Made by a program: the position numbers and the translations under genes
Shown here: positions 21,511 to 32,990 of the stretch, piece after piece
Layout of the letters: each line of letters begins with the position of its first letter
Numbering within the stretch: the first letter of the stretch is position 1
From: Clarkia xantiana subsp. parviflora
Taxonomy: Eukaryota; Streptophyta; Magnoliopsida; Myrtales; Onagraceae
Length of the DNA stretch: 64,000 bases
Assembly (NCBI GenBank): GCA_036873135.1
Contig: JAPTYO010000007.1
Span: 2,090,763 to 2,154,762 of the forward strand
Reading direction: 5' to 3'
Notes under the pieces: model-generated
Told to the model about the DNA's origin: nothing
What the model saw: only the letters and a program-made list of their open reading frames with translations
The model's database searches: none

Positions 21511-22171
21511 TTCGACGCCCCCAAGAGCGTATCTTGAGAGTAGTCTTCGTACTACGACATTCGACGCCCCCAAGAGCGTATCTTGAGAGTAGTGTTCATA
21601 CTACGACCTTCGACGCCCCCAAGAGCGTATCTTGAGAGTAGTTATTATACTACGACCTTCGACGCACCAAGAGCGTATCTTGAGAGTGGTTTCCAAAAAC
21701 TACGAACTTCGACGCCCCCAAGAGCGTATCTTGAGAGTAGTGTTCATACTACAACCTTCGACGCCCCCAAGAGCGTATCTTGAGAGTAGTTATTATACTA
21801 CGACCTTCGACGCACCAAGAGCGTATCTTGAGAGTGGTTTCCAAAAACTACGAACTTCGACGCCCCCAAGAGCGTATCTTGAGAGTAGTGTTCATACTAC
21901 AACCTTCGACGCCCCCAAGAGCGTATCTTGAGAGTAGTTATTACACTACGACTTCGACGCACCAAGAGCGTATCTTGAGAGTGGTTTCCAAAAACTACGA
22001 ATTCGACGCCCCCAGGAGCGTATCTTGAGGTAGATTTGCAACCTACCAGATTCGACGCCCCCAAGAGCGTATCTTGAGGTAGAAAAAACACTACCAGTTC
22101 GACGCCCCCAAGAGCGTATCTTGAGGTAGATTTCAAACTACCAGTTCGACGCCCACCAAGAGCGTATCTTT
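21511..22171. repeat. Tandem array, about 49-bp units, inside the gypsy element
   Basis: Fourteen units carry TTCGACGCCCCCAAGAGCG followed by TATCTTGAG and a variable 12-20-bp spacer, with period about 49 bp. Some spacers alternate (GTGTTCATACTAC, TTATTATACTAC, GGTTTCCAAAAACTAC), giving a higher-order repeat of about 148 bp. Such arrays between coding region and 3' LTR are typical of Tat-lineage elements. Confidence 0.9.
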
Positions 22172-22183
22172 GGTCTAACCTGA

Positions 22184-22447
22184 GCCCTCCGGGAGCCTAT
22201 CCTGCGAAACGTTAAGTGCCGTCCGAGAGCCTGTCTCGTGAACAGCTTGACACCCGTCAAGAAGGTATCGGTGGACTAACATGTGCCCTCCGGGAGCCTA
22301 TCCTGTGAAACGTTAAGTGCCGTCCGAGAGCCTGTCTCGTGAACAGTTTGACACCCGTCAAGAAGGTATCGGTGGACTAACATGTGCCCTCCGGGAGCCT
22401 ATCCTGTGAAACGTTAAGTGCCGTCCGAGAGCCTGTCTCGTGAAAAG
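22184..22447. repeat. Second tandem array, 101-bp units
   Basis: About 2.6 copies begin GCCCTCCGGGAGCCTATCCT at 22184, 22285 and 22386. The array is bracketed by two copies of a sequence containing GCCCACCAAGAGCGTATCTT (from about 22144 and 22449), the last being a stray unit of the first array, so the second array looks inserted or expanded within the first. Confidence 0.88.
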
Positions 22448-22935
22448 ATTTCGACGCCCACCAAGAGCGTATCTTTGGTCTAACAGTACAACGTATACCG
22501 TGTAAGGGGTATCAGAAGAGATCGTCATACCATGTTTGAAAGGATACCATGCTCAGAAGGATACCATGCTCGGAAGGGTAACATGAGAAAGAAATTTCTA
22601 AGTAAAGTAATGTGAAGAACAAGTAATGTTTTTTCTTTATGAAATGGCAGGTAAGACATGATGGAAAACACGAAAGAAGGATAAGTAAAGGAAACACATC
22701 AAGTAAAGAGTCCATACCCAAAGAGCCATACACAAGGCATAGGGAGCCATCATGAGAAGAGATATATACAAAAGCATGAGAAGCACTAATGTAAAGGCAA
22801 ACGAACCACGTAGTCAACAACATAATGCGGCAAAGGAAAGTAACAACAAACACCATCACAATCTGAAAGGACACTCAACCCATGCAAGGGGAGAAGGAGT
22901 GTAATTATATACAAGGATAGCATGAGATAAACAAG

Positions 22936-25234
22936 TCAGTCAGAACCCTCGGGGGAGTCACCCTCACCCCCTGAAGCTGAACCGCCAGCAGAAACGGATG
23001 AAGAGGAGGAGTCTGAGGTACCAATCTCCACAGGTGTAGCATCCACCTGGGCAGGGGCAGGCTCGTCTGCAACGGCAGCCTGACCCATCAGAACAGTCGC
23101 GTAGCCAGTGGCATATGGCCCAAAGTCACCAAGGTCACCAAAGGGGAACTGAGGATCAATCCGGTATATGTGATCAACCAGATACTCACCGAACTGGTTC
23201 ATCTCCTGGGTGAGACGCGTGCTATAGTCGGCGGTGAAGGCAGATGAGGCCTTGTATTCAGATACCGCGACAGCCCTCTCCTCCGCCCGACACTTAGTCT
23301 CCAACCTCCGCAGCTCCTCAGAATGGACAGACGCGGCAACCTCAGCTTCCCGGCGCAAACTGCCCACAGTGGTCTCAAGCAAGGACACCTGGTCCTGGAG
23401 CTCCTGCAGCCTCAAATCAGATATGCGCGCCTTCTCGGCAGCAGTGGCGACCTCCGCCTTGAGAGAAACCTGGCTGTCCTCAAGGGTCTTCCTCTCGTCA
23501 GATAACTCAAGTACGAGCGAGGACATGTTCACCATGTCAGAAATGCCCTAACAATTCAAACAAGGGATGAATAACCGAAAGATAGACATTATGAAAGAAA
23601 CAAGAGGAAAGCAAAGAACAACTTACAGGTGCATAACGAGAAAGTACCCCTTGAACAAAGCGCCGAGTCTCCCCAGGAGACTTGGGCGGAGCAACACGAT
23701 CCCCAGGGGGAACGGCACCGCGGAGGACGCGGACACCAACCTCAGGAGTCCGCAAAGAGGAAGTGCTATCGAGGTGGAACTCCTTCAGACCAGCGAAGGG
23801 AGTCCACTCAGACCCAATAACATCTTCATCAGTGAGCCGTGCGAAATCCTTCCGACTTAAAGTCGGAGGCCCACCTACACAAGCAAAGCAAGTCAAAGGA
23901 GAGTATAAACATACAAGGATTAGTACAAGGTAGAGATCATACCTGAGGACCGTGCCCTCGGCTGGGGGGCAGGGGAACCACCACCAACAGGTCGCTTCCC
24001 TTTGTCAGCCAGGGAAGGCACCTCTTCGACCACCATCTCCTTATCACGAGATAGGGTCGGAGGACGAGCAGTAGGCGAAGCAGGATCCACAGCCTTCTTC
24101 CTCTTAGCAGCCGAGGCCCCGGCCTCAGAATCAGATCGCCGCGGCTTGGACTTGGAAGGTCCAGAATCTCTGCCAACGGAGACGACCCTCTCAGTCACCA
24201 AGGGGGAGTGCACTAGCAAGGTAAGAAAAACAAGATAAGGAAAACATAAGTTACATCATAAAGAAGCAAATAGGAGAAAGCATACCAGAGGCCCCAGCCT
24301 TCTTCCCAGGCAGGGGGGATTTCTTCAAAGCAGAACTAGAAGGAGCCTTCCTCTTGCTCAGGTCAACAGGGGCTCCCTGCATGTTATAGGTTTTTCCATG
24401 AAACCAACCTACAAAGGAAGAGCAGAAGGTAAATAAAGATGGAAAGACCAAGTGACATACCGAACCCCCGGAGTCAGGAGTCAGACTGATCCCGGCCTCG
24501 TAAAGATCCGTCTCAGTTATTAAAGACACGGGGCAGTAAGACCGGGTCCTGTTGCTCTCGTGAATGATCTTCATAGTCTTCAAATCATCCGAAGAGAACT
24601 CTCCAAAAGCAGGCCAACCATCGGACCGATCCTCATTCAGGACCGACCAAGTGACGTATCGGTCCGTAATGAAGAAGTAGTGCTTAGCCCAGTGACTGGC
24701 CGAATTGTCAATCTGGGTCACAAAACGGAGGGAGGTATCCCACTCGACCCCACTCAACCCGAAATCAGAGAATCGGGGATCTTTGAAGGTCGGATGGCGA
24801 GTTACGAAACTCGCAAACCCCACCCTCGTCCGGTACTGGAACCGATAGAAACATCGGAATAGAACGAGAGAGTACTTCCAGGAGTACCAATGGCACAATA
24901 CCCGGAAGCCCACCCAGACGCGGAGGGCACTGGGGGCAAGGTTCACAGGAGAAATCCTGAAGAACCTGCTCAACTCTATAAGCTCGTCACAGTAAGGTAG
25001 CCTTAGCCCGAATCGGATCTGAGAGGGGTACACGGCGACCTTCCCTATAGGAGGATCAGTCGCCATCCCACGAGTATTCCCCAAGGAGGGGAGAAAAGGA
25101 TACAGAGGCTCATCTAGGGGACTGATATCTCCTAGGGTGACATGTTCGTTGTAATCGGACCTAGTGATATGGTTCTCTGACAGAATAGCAAGACCTAAGG
25201 CAAAGATAGCAAGAAACCCCAAAGCACGAATCAA
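22936..25234 (-). CDS. Antisense, multi-exon gene inside the gypsy element (plant gypsy-type transposon domain plus coiled coil)
   Basis: Coding blocks on the minus strand are separated by short introns with good splice sites: about 25234-24461, about 24408/24367-24288, about 24216-23943, about 23877-23630 and about 23551-22936. The first block (YPSQIRFGLRLPYCDELI, LAPSALRVWVGFRVLCHW, HYFFITDRYVTW) resembles the 'putative gypsy type transposon' domain (PF04195 type) common in plant genomes. Middle blocks are basic and serine/proline rich, with possible nuclear localisation signals (SKRKAP, AAKRKK). The last block is a long heptad-rich coiled coil (LVLELSDERKTLEDSQ onward) with an acidic Ser/Gly C-terminus. 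Antisense genes of this kind are described in Tat elements; function is unknown. The first exon start and the exact acceptor of exon 2 are uncertain. Confidence 0.6.
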
Positions 25235-26805
25235 ATTTCGACTAACACCCCAATGAAGGTCACGATACTAAGCTAGCAATAGGAAAGGAAGTAACGCAAC
25301 CGAAAAGGAAGAGAAAAAGGAACTCACTCATCCTTCGGAGAATACGGCGTCTCTGAAGAGTCTGCGTACGTGGACACCACCAGGAGTATAGTACCTGCCA
25401 CGACACGACGAATATCAAGATAAGAGAAATTTCCGAGGAACCGGAAATACCCCGACACTCAACCAACCACAACAACCGAGTCAAATAGTTTTATCCAAGC
25501 CTAAGGTCGGGTTTTGGAAAAAATTACCATTATACCCTCCAACAAAGATTAACACACCAACGGCGGTACGACATCAAATTCAAGACCGGGATAGCCCAAT
25601 CGGACAAGAAACCATATCCGGACAACCGACAAACATTTTTCCCAAAATCCACAACTACCAACGGCTATCTACGGCAATCCCACATTCAATCAAATTTCGG
25701 CAACCAAGCATCGGCAATCAAATATCAACGATTCAAAAATCAACGTTTTACACGGTAATGGAAAGGAAAAGAGTGGACCTTCGGAAAACCCGACCCGATA
25801 TGGTAAACGGGTTCGAATTTCGGATTTGAAGACCCCCGGAAATCAGTCCTCCGCCGGAGCCTCGATTTTTCTGCCGCCGGAGATGAGCTTCGTCTGGCCC
25901 CGTCCTTTCCGCCGCCGCAGCCGTCCGCCGTAGCCACAGAAGACCTCGCCGTCGCGAAGGGTGGATCCCGATGTCTCAGCCGTGCTCTACGCCGCCGTGG
26001 GTCGTCGTCCGCCTGGGGTCACGCCGCCGTTCGCCGGGAGTCGCGTCGTCGTCCGCCTGGGACTGGGCCGTCGTCTTTAGCTGTACCTCCTTCCGCCGGA
26101 GTTGCTGGCCGGAATTTTGGGTCTCTAACCGGAATTCTGGCCGGCCCTAACCTTGGGGGTGCTCTCAAAACTTTTCTTGCTCTCCAAGGGTGAGTGAAGA
26201 GGGAAGATGGTGGCTATGGTAATTCTTTGAGGTATTTTTCTAACTCCTTTCTATATTAAAGGATGATAGGGTTTTTTAGAGGGTTTTAATCACCACCATC
26301 CATCTAGCCTTAAATAAAATCTAAGGGCCAAGGAAAAACCATTATTTTTATCCCTTTCACCTATAGCTAAGTATATTCCCATACTTAGAAAAATTGTCAA
26401 GATAGTTTTATTTTTGAGCATTCCATACTTAGGAAAATTTTTGGCCAAAATTAAAATTTCTCCTTATTTAGATGGAATCCCGGCACGAATTTGAAGCGTA
26501 AGTTATTTAGTTGCATTCGTATCACATCCCTGTGCAAGTTTGTATTTTTTGAATATACACCTGTAGCAGAGATAAGTTTATTACTCCCGCCTCAGACGGA
26601 CGCATGCCTAGGCACACGTCCGTGCTACTCTGACGTTTACAATTCCTCTATCTCATTAGACAGGGGGCAGAGTCAGAGGCACGCATCCATGGGTAAGCAG
26701 GCATTCAGACAAAGAAGGTAAAATCCCGGTTTCAAATTGCGCGTGTCATACCATCCTAAAATAGAGTCAATCAAGGGTTAGGCCATTGGTTGACTCGGGG
26801 GCATG
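25235..26805. other. Gypsy element internal region upstream of the antisense gene and before the 3' LTR
   Basis: Mostly non-coding. On the minus strand a GC-rich stretch near 25740-26110 could hold the 5' leader of the antisense gene. The segment ends at a purine-rich ACTCGGGGGCATG (about 26793-26805), the likely polypurine tract directly before the 3' LTR. Confidence 0.5.
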
Positions 26806-27709
26806 TGATGGATATACGCCCAATTTGAACCCGTTGACTTCCAAACCGTTGTATTTTTATCGTCCCATTTATGATTGCGAATCGAAACTTCAACCCGGAC
26901 ACTTCGCGAGAACATCGACGACTCGGACGGGGCCGAAGCGCCCGTCCGACAGAGGCGAACTCACCTAGGTGAGGTTGGGTGGCCACACCCGACCTCCCCT
27001 AGGGGAGATCGGGTCAGCCGACCCGATCTCTCCTAGGAGAGATCGGGTTGGCCAACCCGATCTCTCCTAGGAGAGATCGGGTCAGCCAACCCGATCTCCC
27101 CTAGGGGAGATCGGGTCGGCCAACCCGATCCCTCCTAGGAGGGATGGGGTTGGCCAACCCCACCCTCCCTAGGAGGGGTTGGGTGTCCTCACCCAACCCC
27201 TACCCTTGGGGGTCGGATTTCTCCCCCCCAAGGGCCCCGACACCATCTACAGACGCCCATGCTCGGTCCACTCCGCCTACCTCCTCCGAATCCTAAGGTC
27301 TTAATTATGCGCTTAAAGGTTAACTAATTGTGCTTAAGGGCTAACGATGTCATTAAGCCACCTTAATGACACCGTTGCCTATAAATACCCCACCTTCACA
27401 ACTCATTTGAACATCTTGGCCATTTGAACAATTTAGCTCTGACATCTCTCTAGCTTTATCTCTCTAGAAATATAGTTCTGACTTAGGCATCGGAGAGGGT
27501 TCACCAGGCACCACCCCCCTCCTCCGTGCCTGGTATTGCCCCTTTTGCAGGGCAAAGGGAGAGAAGAAGAGAAGGAACCAAGGGAAGAAGGAAAGGAAGA
27601 AGGACATAGACAAAGGCAAGGCAACCCGAGAAGACCGGATCATACACATCCCCCGTAAGGAGTGGGATCAAAGCCGACACCCCGTTGACCTAGATCCCAT
27701 AACTTAACA
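26806..27709 (+). repeat. 3' LTR of the gypsy element
   Basis: 904 bp, starting TGATGG and ending TTAACA. It matches the 5' LTR except for two fewer 34-bp palindromic units and one base fewer in a C-run near 27515. The near-identity implies a recent insertion. Confidence 0.92.
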
Positions 27710-29445
27710 GCTTCCATCTCGTTCACCTTGGCCTCAAGGGACTCCTGGTGAGTAACCAGTGTAGGGAACTTGCCTGCAGCACAAAACATTCTTTATTTAT
27801 ATATATATATATGAGATGAGACACAGCTCAATTTTGTAAGAATAAATATTATGCATGAGAGGACGGACCGACACTTGCCTGCCTTGTTCAAACCAGGTCC
27901 AAGGATACGAGGGATCTGTTTAATGACAGCTTCTGATGCAAGGAAAGCATCATACTTCTTCGCGAGCTTCTTAACCAATTTCTTGTTTTTGTTCAGCTTT
28001 TTCAAACCTTCCACATCCATGTACTCCATGCCCATCTTCATGGCCTGCACCTCACAAAGGAAGGACACATCAATGGAGGTTCAAACACAAGATAAAGATT
28101 GAGCAATTCAGTAAAGGCTCTTAGATTGTAGCTAGTCCCCTGCCAAGTGATTAACAAGCTGCACTGAATAACCATCCCCCACCAAAATAACTGTTTTTAT
28201 TCTTTTCTGTGCATCTACTTATACTCTTTTTTATCAGAAATGGTAAAAACCAAAAAAATATGTGTTAATTACATGGTTTGTCAGGTTTATATATCTTCAG
28301 CTCATAACACCCAAGAGTACCAAATATAATCTAGGCATAAAAAAAAAAGGTAGGCCAGAAATGAGTTCTCTGTTGGATTTACTTAATTCTAGAACCACAG
28401 ATGAAAATAGAACATTATTAACTATTAAATAAAACAATTCATACTAATCATAACTTGAATGCACATTGCATTAAATCAGCAGAATTTATCAACTTTGGAA
28501 CCATTATTAACTGACTATATTTTTTTATTATATCAAATACTAACTTTGATGTTGCTGGACAAGAAAGTTAATGAATCAAAAAGGCTTTGTTACATACCGC
28601 TTCAACGTGCTGAGCATCACCAAGCATGCAGACCTTCATCTTGGGACGGGGGATGTGTGGCAACTTGACTGATCCATTGAAACGCTTATCCTTCTGGGGA
28701 TCATAATTTTCCAACCCAATTTGAAGCTCAATGGTCTCGACAAAGTTAAGCTTCTTCTCTGTGGAATCATTCTTGATCCCTGAGATAGCTTCTCTAAGAT
28801 CATCACTCTTAAGCTTACTGTTATCACAAAGACAAATAACAACTGGAGTCATGACTTATCCTAACATCTGAGCTTCAATTTTAAAGGCCGTTGGCTGTTG
28901 CTCATATTGTGTTCTGAAATATATGTACTTACCACCCTTAACAAGGTTCTTTCCATTATAACTCAATCATGACAACAATAGCTATATCAAATAAATCACA
29001 TCCTACCAACGACAATGCAGTAAAGACAGAAGATGGAAGAGAGATCACAGCAGAGATACGAATTTGCAGCCAAAACGAATGAAGTTTGCAGTTGAGACAG
29101 AGTAGAAACCATACTTACCTCATTCTGAGGCGGCCTCCTAAATCCTGAAAGAAAACAATGCACTAGATCAGAGACAGCTCAAAACTGCAGCTTGTATCAG
29201 TCAAAAGTGCTTTTGATAATCAAGCTAGTAAAAATCACACCTCTACTGTTATCCACCGAGAATTATCGAATCAACTTATCAGTTAAATAAGGTGCAGACT
29301 GCAAATTAGAGGGTGGAGAAGGCAAGTTTAGGGTTTACATTGAGCGCAAAGTGCATCTACAACATTATGGGAGAGAACGTACCGCAGTATGGAGAAGCAA
29401 TCCGAATTCCGAAGCAATTGGAGGGAAGCGGCCCGCTTTTGCTGT

Positions 29446-29570
29446 ACTATATAGTATGTCCGAATATCGCTGATGAGCCCTAGTTGACAAGTAAACTTAG
29501 TTATCATCTTGTGGGCTTGGCCCAATGTGGACCAGATGGACGTATTGGGCCTTATAGGCCCAAAATGGTT
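29446..29570 (-). promoter_or_regulatory. L10a promoter: TATA box and site II elements
   Basis: On the minus strand a TATA-like ACTATATAGTA lies at 29456-29446. Upstream are four TGGGCY site II motifs (29512-29517, 29519-29524, 29546-29551, 29557-29562 in plus coordinates), the arrangement known from plant ribosomal-protein promoters. A telo-box (GTTTAGGGTTT, 29326-29336) lies downstream, within an apparent 5' UTR intron of about 29147-29379 (donor G/GTACGT, acceptor TTTCAG). Confidence 0.65.
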
Positions 29571-30792
29571 TTATTCCTATAATTTGTTTCAGCCCAAAAC
29601 AACACTTTCATTTTGTAAGTTTGGAACCCCATTAACCAAAGCAATTTACGGATTTGCCCTCATAATAGCACCTAAACTGAAAAATATCATTCGAAATAAA
29701 TGCCTTATTTTCCCAATAACTATGTATTTTTCTGATAATAAATGAATTTAGATAATTAAGTCCTAAACAGAAAAGATCCTCATCTTAAAAATGTATAATA
29801 TTTGGTCCCAACTCAACTCCTTTATATAATAGATAGATATACTTGCTTTAAAAGCCAATCACCTTTAGTAAGCAAGACAATAAAAAGGAACACATGACAT
29901 AAATGAATCATTAAGCAAATCATCTGCCAATCAAAACTATGCAGCTCCACTAATTAAAGCCAGAGCCTTCAGCTTTATGCCACAACAACAGAGGCTTTAG
30001 TTGACTGACTAAGTATAACTTACTTATAAAATTGGTAGTTGGTCTCTCTCAATAGAGGTAACTGTAGATATAGCTTTGAAACAAAGTTATTGAATTTAAA
30101 TATATTTTATTAATGATATAACAATGAAATTGAGGTTACTTAAGTCCAAAGATGGAAGAAGAGGAAGGAAAAGGGACTTATGACTTGTAAATTCTTACCA
30201 CCAACTCCTCATCTCCAACCACCTAGCTAGCTTGTGAATAGGCTCTTCTCCCCCTTATGCTAAATGTGCAACTTATATTCTAATAAATTCCCCATGTTAT
30301 TAGCAACTTGCTAGGTAAAATTTTAGAATAATTTCCTAGTGATTAATTTTTTTAAGAACAAATTGCTAACCGAATCTATCAAAAGTTGTAATATGTTCGG
30401 TTCGTTGAATTTGATATTAAATGAAAATGAAGACTTACAAGTGTTCATTACTGTTATTAAAATTCAACTAATAAATTGTATATTTTTCTAATTTCATCTA
30501 GTAAATTGCAAATGTATCTAAAGTTCAGCTAATAATTTACGGAAAATAATAAATTTAAGTTTAACAAGGTAATAAACAAAATCAAATTTTACTGAGCAAA
30601 TCAAACATATTATATTAGGATAGGATATGACAATTTGTATAAATTTATATAGCAATTTGTAAGGTGACCCTAAAATAAAATTACAACATACATAACAAGA
30701 CAATAAACATGTAGGACCCTTATAGAACCCCACAATTAGTGGTGATTGTAGTGTCACCCTCTTCTCCATATAGCAAACATTTCCTCTTCATT
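29571..30792. other. Intergenic sequence between L10a and IRX15-like
   Basis: Divergent promoter interval of two genes. It is AT-rich, and no gene, array or bounded transposon is recognised. Confidence 0.5.
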
Positions 30793-30800
30793 CATATAAA
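30793..30800 (+). promoter_or_regulatory. TATA box of the IRX15-like gene
   Basis: CATATAAA lies 65 nt upstream of the chosen ATG, giving a predicted transcription start near 30825. The in-frame ATG at 30739 lies upstream of this box, so it is not the translation start. Confidence 0.5.
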
Positions 30801-30864
30801 AACCCTAATTCCTTTAAACTTCATTCATTCTCCAACTCTCTGTTCAACAACAACTTCTAAGAAA

Positions 30865-31782
30865 ATGAAGAACAACAATGGCAACACCAAGCTCATCCTC
30901 CTCCACCCTTACATCCAAAAACAAGGCAGCTCGAACCGGCTATGGCTCCTCGCCGTCATCTCCCTCATCACCCTCGCCTCCCTCGCAACCCTAATCTACA
31001 CCCGAGAAACCACCACAACCACCACGACCGCCGCCACCACCACCCTGATCACCACCTCGCTTCCGACCACAGTCATCAACACGCTCCTCCATTACGCGTC
31101 AAAATCGAACGATACTTACCACATGTCCTTCTCCGAGCTCAAACCCATCTCCGATATCCTCCGAAAATGCTCCTCCCCGTGTAATTTCCTCATTTTCGGC
31201 TTAACCCACGAAACCCTACTCTGGAAAGCGCTAAACCCTAACGGCCGGACGGTGTTCATCGAGGAGAACCGGTACTACGCGGCTTACATGGAGGAAAAAC
31301 ACCCCGAGATCGAGGTTTTCGACGTGCAATACACCACGAAGATGAGCGAGAAATGGCGGTTGATTTCTCAGGCGAAGAACAATATAATCAACGAGTGCCG
31401 GCCGGTGCAGAACTTGTTGTTTTCCGAGTGTAAGCTCGGGATCAACGATTTGCCGAACCATGTTTACGACGTGGATTGGGATGTTATACTGGTGGACGGG
31501 CCGAGAGAGGATTGGGAAGATGCTCCGGGGAGAATGGCGGCGATTTTCACGGCGGGGGTTTTGGCGAGGAGCAAGAAAGGAGGAAACCCTAAAACTCATG
31601 TTTTTGTGCATGATTTTGTTGGAGATGTGGAGAGGGTTTACAGTGAGGAGTTCTTGTGTAAGGAGAACATGGTGGAGTCTAATGACAAGCTAGGGCATTT
31701 CGTGTTGGAGAAGATGGATGCCAAGAGTGAGAAGTTTTGTGAGAACCGGCCGACGACTAATTCTCCGGCAGCGGGGCGTTAG
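30865..31782 (+). CDS. IRX15-L: IRX15/IRX15-L-type DUF579 protein (xylan biosynthesis)
   Basis: Intronless, 305 aa. The start at 30865 (MKNNNGNTKLILLHPYIQKQ) is chosen because it matches the conserved N-terminus of IRREGULAR XYLEM 15 proteins. There is one membrane anchor at about residues 25-46, then a Thr-rich stalk and the DUF579 domain (SDILRKCSSPCNFLIFGLTH, GRTVFIEENRYYAAYMEE, EIEVFDVQYTTK, DVDWDVILVDGP). Family members are Golgi type II proteins needed for normal xylan chain length in secondary walls; the related GXM proteins methylate glucuronic acid side chains. IRX15 itself has no proven enzyme activity. The absence of introns and the length are typical. Confidence 0.93.
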   Translation: MKNNNGNTKLILLHPYIQKQGSSNRLWLLAVISLITLASLATLIYTRETTTTTTTAATTTLITTSLPTTVINTLLHYASKSNDTYHMSFSELKPISDILRKCSSPCNFLIFGLTHETLLWKALNPNGRTVFIEENRYYAAYMEEKHPEIEVFDVQYTTKMSEKWRLISQAKNNIINECRPVQNLLFSECKLGINDLPNHVYDVDWDVILVDGPREDWEDAPGRMAAIFTAGVLARSKKGGNPKTHVFVHDFVGDVERVYSEEFLCKENMVESNDKLGHFVLEKMDAKSEKFCENRPTTNSPAAGR

Positions 31783-32070
31783 GGTTTCGTCGATGCAATT
31801 GCAATATAATGGTGTTTATTATTTATGTTGGTTTTAGAGTCTGCACTTTTTTTATCTCTGTTTTGATGCAATGTGGAAATAACTTTTTGAACAAGTTGTT
31901 GTTGAATGTTGAGACGTGGTGTTCAAGAATTTTCGAAAGATTAATGTAGCAGCTGGATTCATTAATTACTTCATGCTTAAGCTTCATGCCAAGGTTATTA
32001 AGATCAAAGATTTCTAGTAATAAAATCTTAGTAAACGTGGGATCGTGTATATATATATATATAGAGAGAG

Positions 32071-32118
<48 letters not shown>

Positions 32119-32383
32119 CTCTCTATTTAATTAGATAGTATTAGTAACATGTTGTAAAACCGCTATTTCTGATTTTAAAAATATTTTTAGAAATTATGAC
32201 TTCAAATATATATTGTTAGTGCTATATAAATACACCTTATCGGATATATAATATATATAACTTTTTAATGCTTTTCAAACTCGAAATTGACAGTTTACCA
32301 GACAAAAATATCAAGAAATTAAGTTCAACAGTTTTAAAATTAATTTTAAACTTCATAATTGAGAATTGTAATTATTTAATTTA
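31783..32383. other. Intergenic sequence with AT microsatellite hairpin
   Basis: Includes the IRX15-like 3' UTR. At about 32046-32130 a TA microsatellite is flanked by AGAGAGAGAATTAT and its complement ATAATTCTCTCT, forming a perfect AT-rich palindrome. No gene is seen. Confidence 0.6.
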
Positions 32384-32981
32384 GGGTTAAAGGTACTTTT
32401 CATACCACACGTTTGACCGAATGTGGCTTTTAGTACTAAATGTTTAGTTTTGTATACTTTTGGTACCAAACGTTTGAAAAAAATGTGGTTTATGGTACAT
32501 CCGTTAGTTTTGGCCGTTAAATGACATGTGCTAGTCACGTGATCGACTCTAAACTTTTAATTTTGTTCAATTTAGTCCCTCAAATATATTCATAACTTTT
32601 ATTTTGTTTAACTTAGTCATAACACTTCAAAATTGGACCCAATTAAACCAATCGAATTCAATTGACATGGTCCCATTTGGATCAAATTTACCCAATTGGG
32701 GATATGTCCAATAGGGTTCAATTTTGAAGATTTAGGACTAAATTAAACAAAATAAAAGTTATGAATATATTTGAGGGACTAAATTGAACAAAATTAAAAG
32801 TTTAGAGTCGATCACGTGACTTGCACATGTCATTTAACGGCCAAAACTAACGACCAACTAACGGATGTACCAAAAGCCACATTTTTTCAAACGTTTGATA
32901 CCAAAAGTATACAAAACTAAACATCCAGTATTAAAAGCCACATTCGGTCAAACATGTGGTATGAAAAGTACATTTTAACCC
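32384..32981. mobile_element. Mutator-like foldback MITE, copy 2
   Basis: 598-bp long-inverted-repeat element, from GGGTTAAAGGTAC to TTTTAACCC, with a perfect 9-bp target duplication TTTAATTTA (32375-32383 and 32982-32990). The arms contain CACGTG palindromes. The interior around the symmetry centre is a second inverted repeat (ATGTCCAATAGGGTTC region). Non-coding. Confidence 0.88.
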
Positions 32982-32990
32982 TTTAATTTA

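Larger units (their letters stand above)
16942..27709 (+). mobile_element. Ty3/gypsy (Tat-like) LTR retrotransposon lacking polymerase, inserted in L10a
   Basis: The 10,768-bp element starts TGATGG, ends TTAACA, and is flanked by the 5-bp duplication GCTTC (16937-16941 and 27710-27714). The LTRs are 973 and 904 bp and look nearly identical except for two missing 34-bp units, so the insertion is young. The primer-binding site after the 5' LTR reads TTGGCGCCG, like the tRNA-Asp-type site of Tat/Athila elements. The internal region has a Gag-protease frame, two tandem arrays and a spliced antisense gene. I find no reverse transcriptase, RNase H or integrase motif, so it should be non-autonomous, like TR-GAG or LARD-type elements. 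Confidence 0.93.
16825..29123 (-). pseudogene. RPL10A: Ribosomal protein L10a (uL1) gene, split by an LTR retrotransposon and 3'-truncated
   Basis: The coding exons on the minus strand are 29123-29119 (ATG AG), 28817-28598, 28044-27879 and 27773-27710, continuing after the insertion at 16936-16825. Joined, they match L10a of the 60S subunit: [70 protein letters not shown], then KFPTLVTHQESLEAKVNEME. A 10,768-bp gypsy element interrupts the last exon after codon GAA-GC, with target duplication GCTTC (plus strand). Beyond it, [10 protein letters not shown] is intact but about ten residues around the expected GVAVGNLS segment are missing, and the final family segment (RCLYLKSTMGP-like) is absent. 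The locus was probably degenerate before the insertion. Intron 3 uses a GC-AG pair. Confidence 0.88.

Noticed and set aside
21511..22171. Regular repeats with spacers, CRISPR-like in appearance
   Set aside because: Plant nuclear DNA, spacers recur, and the array sits inside an LTR retrotransposon; it is a tandem repeat.
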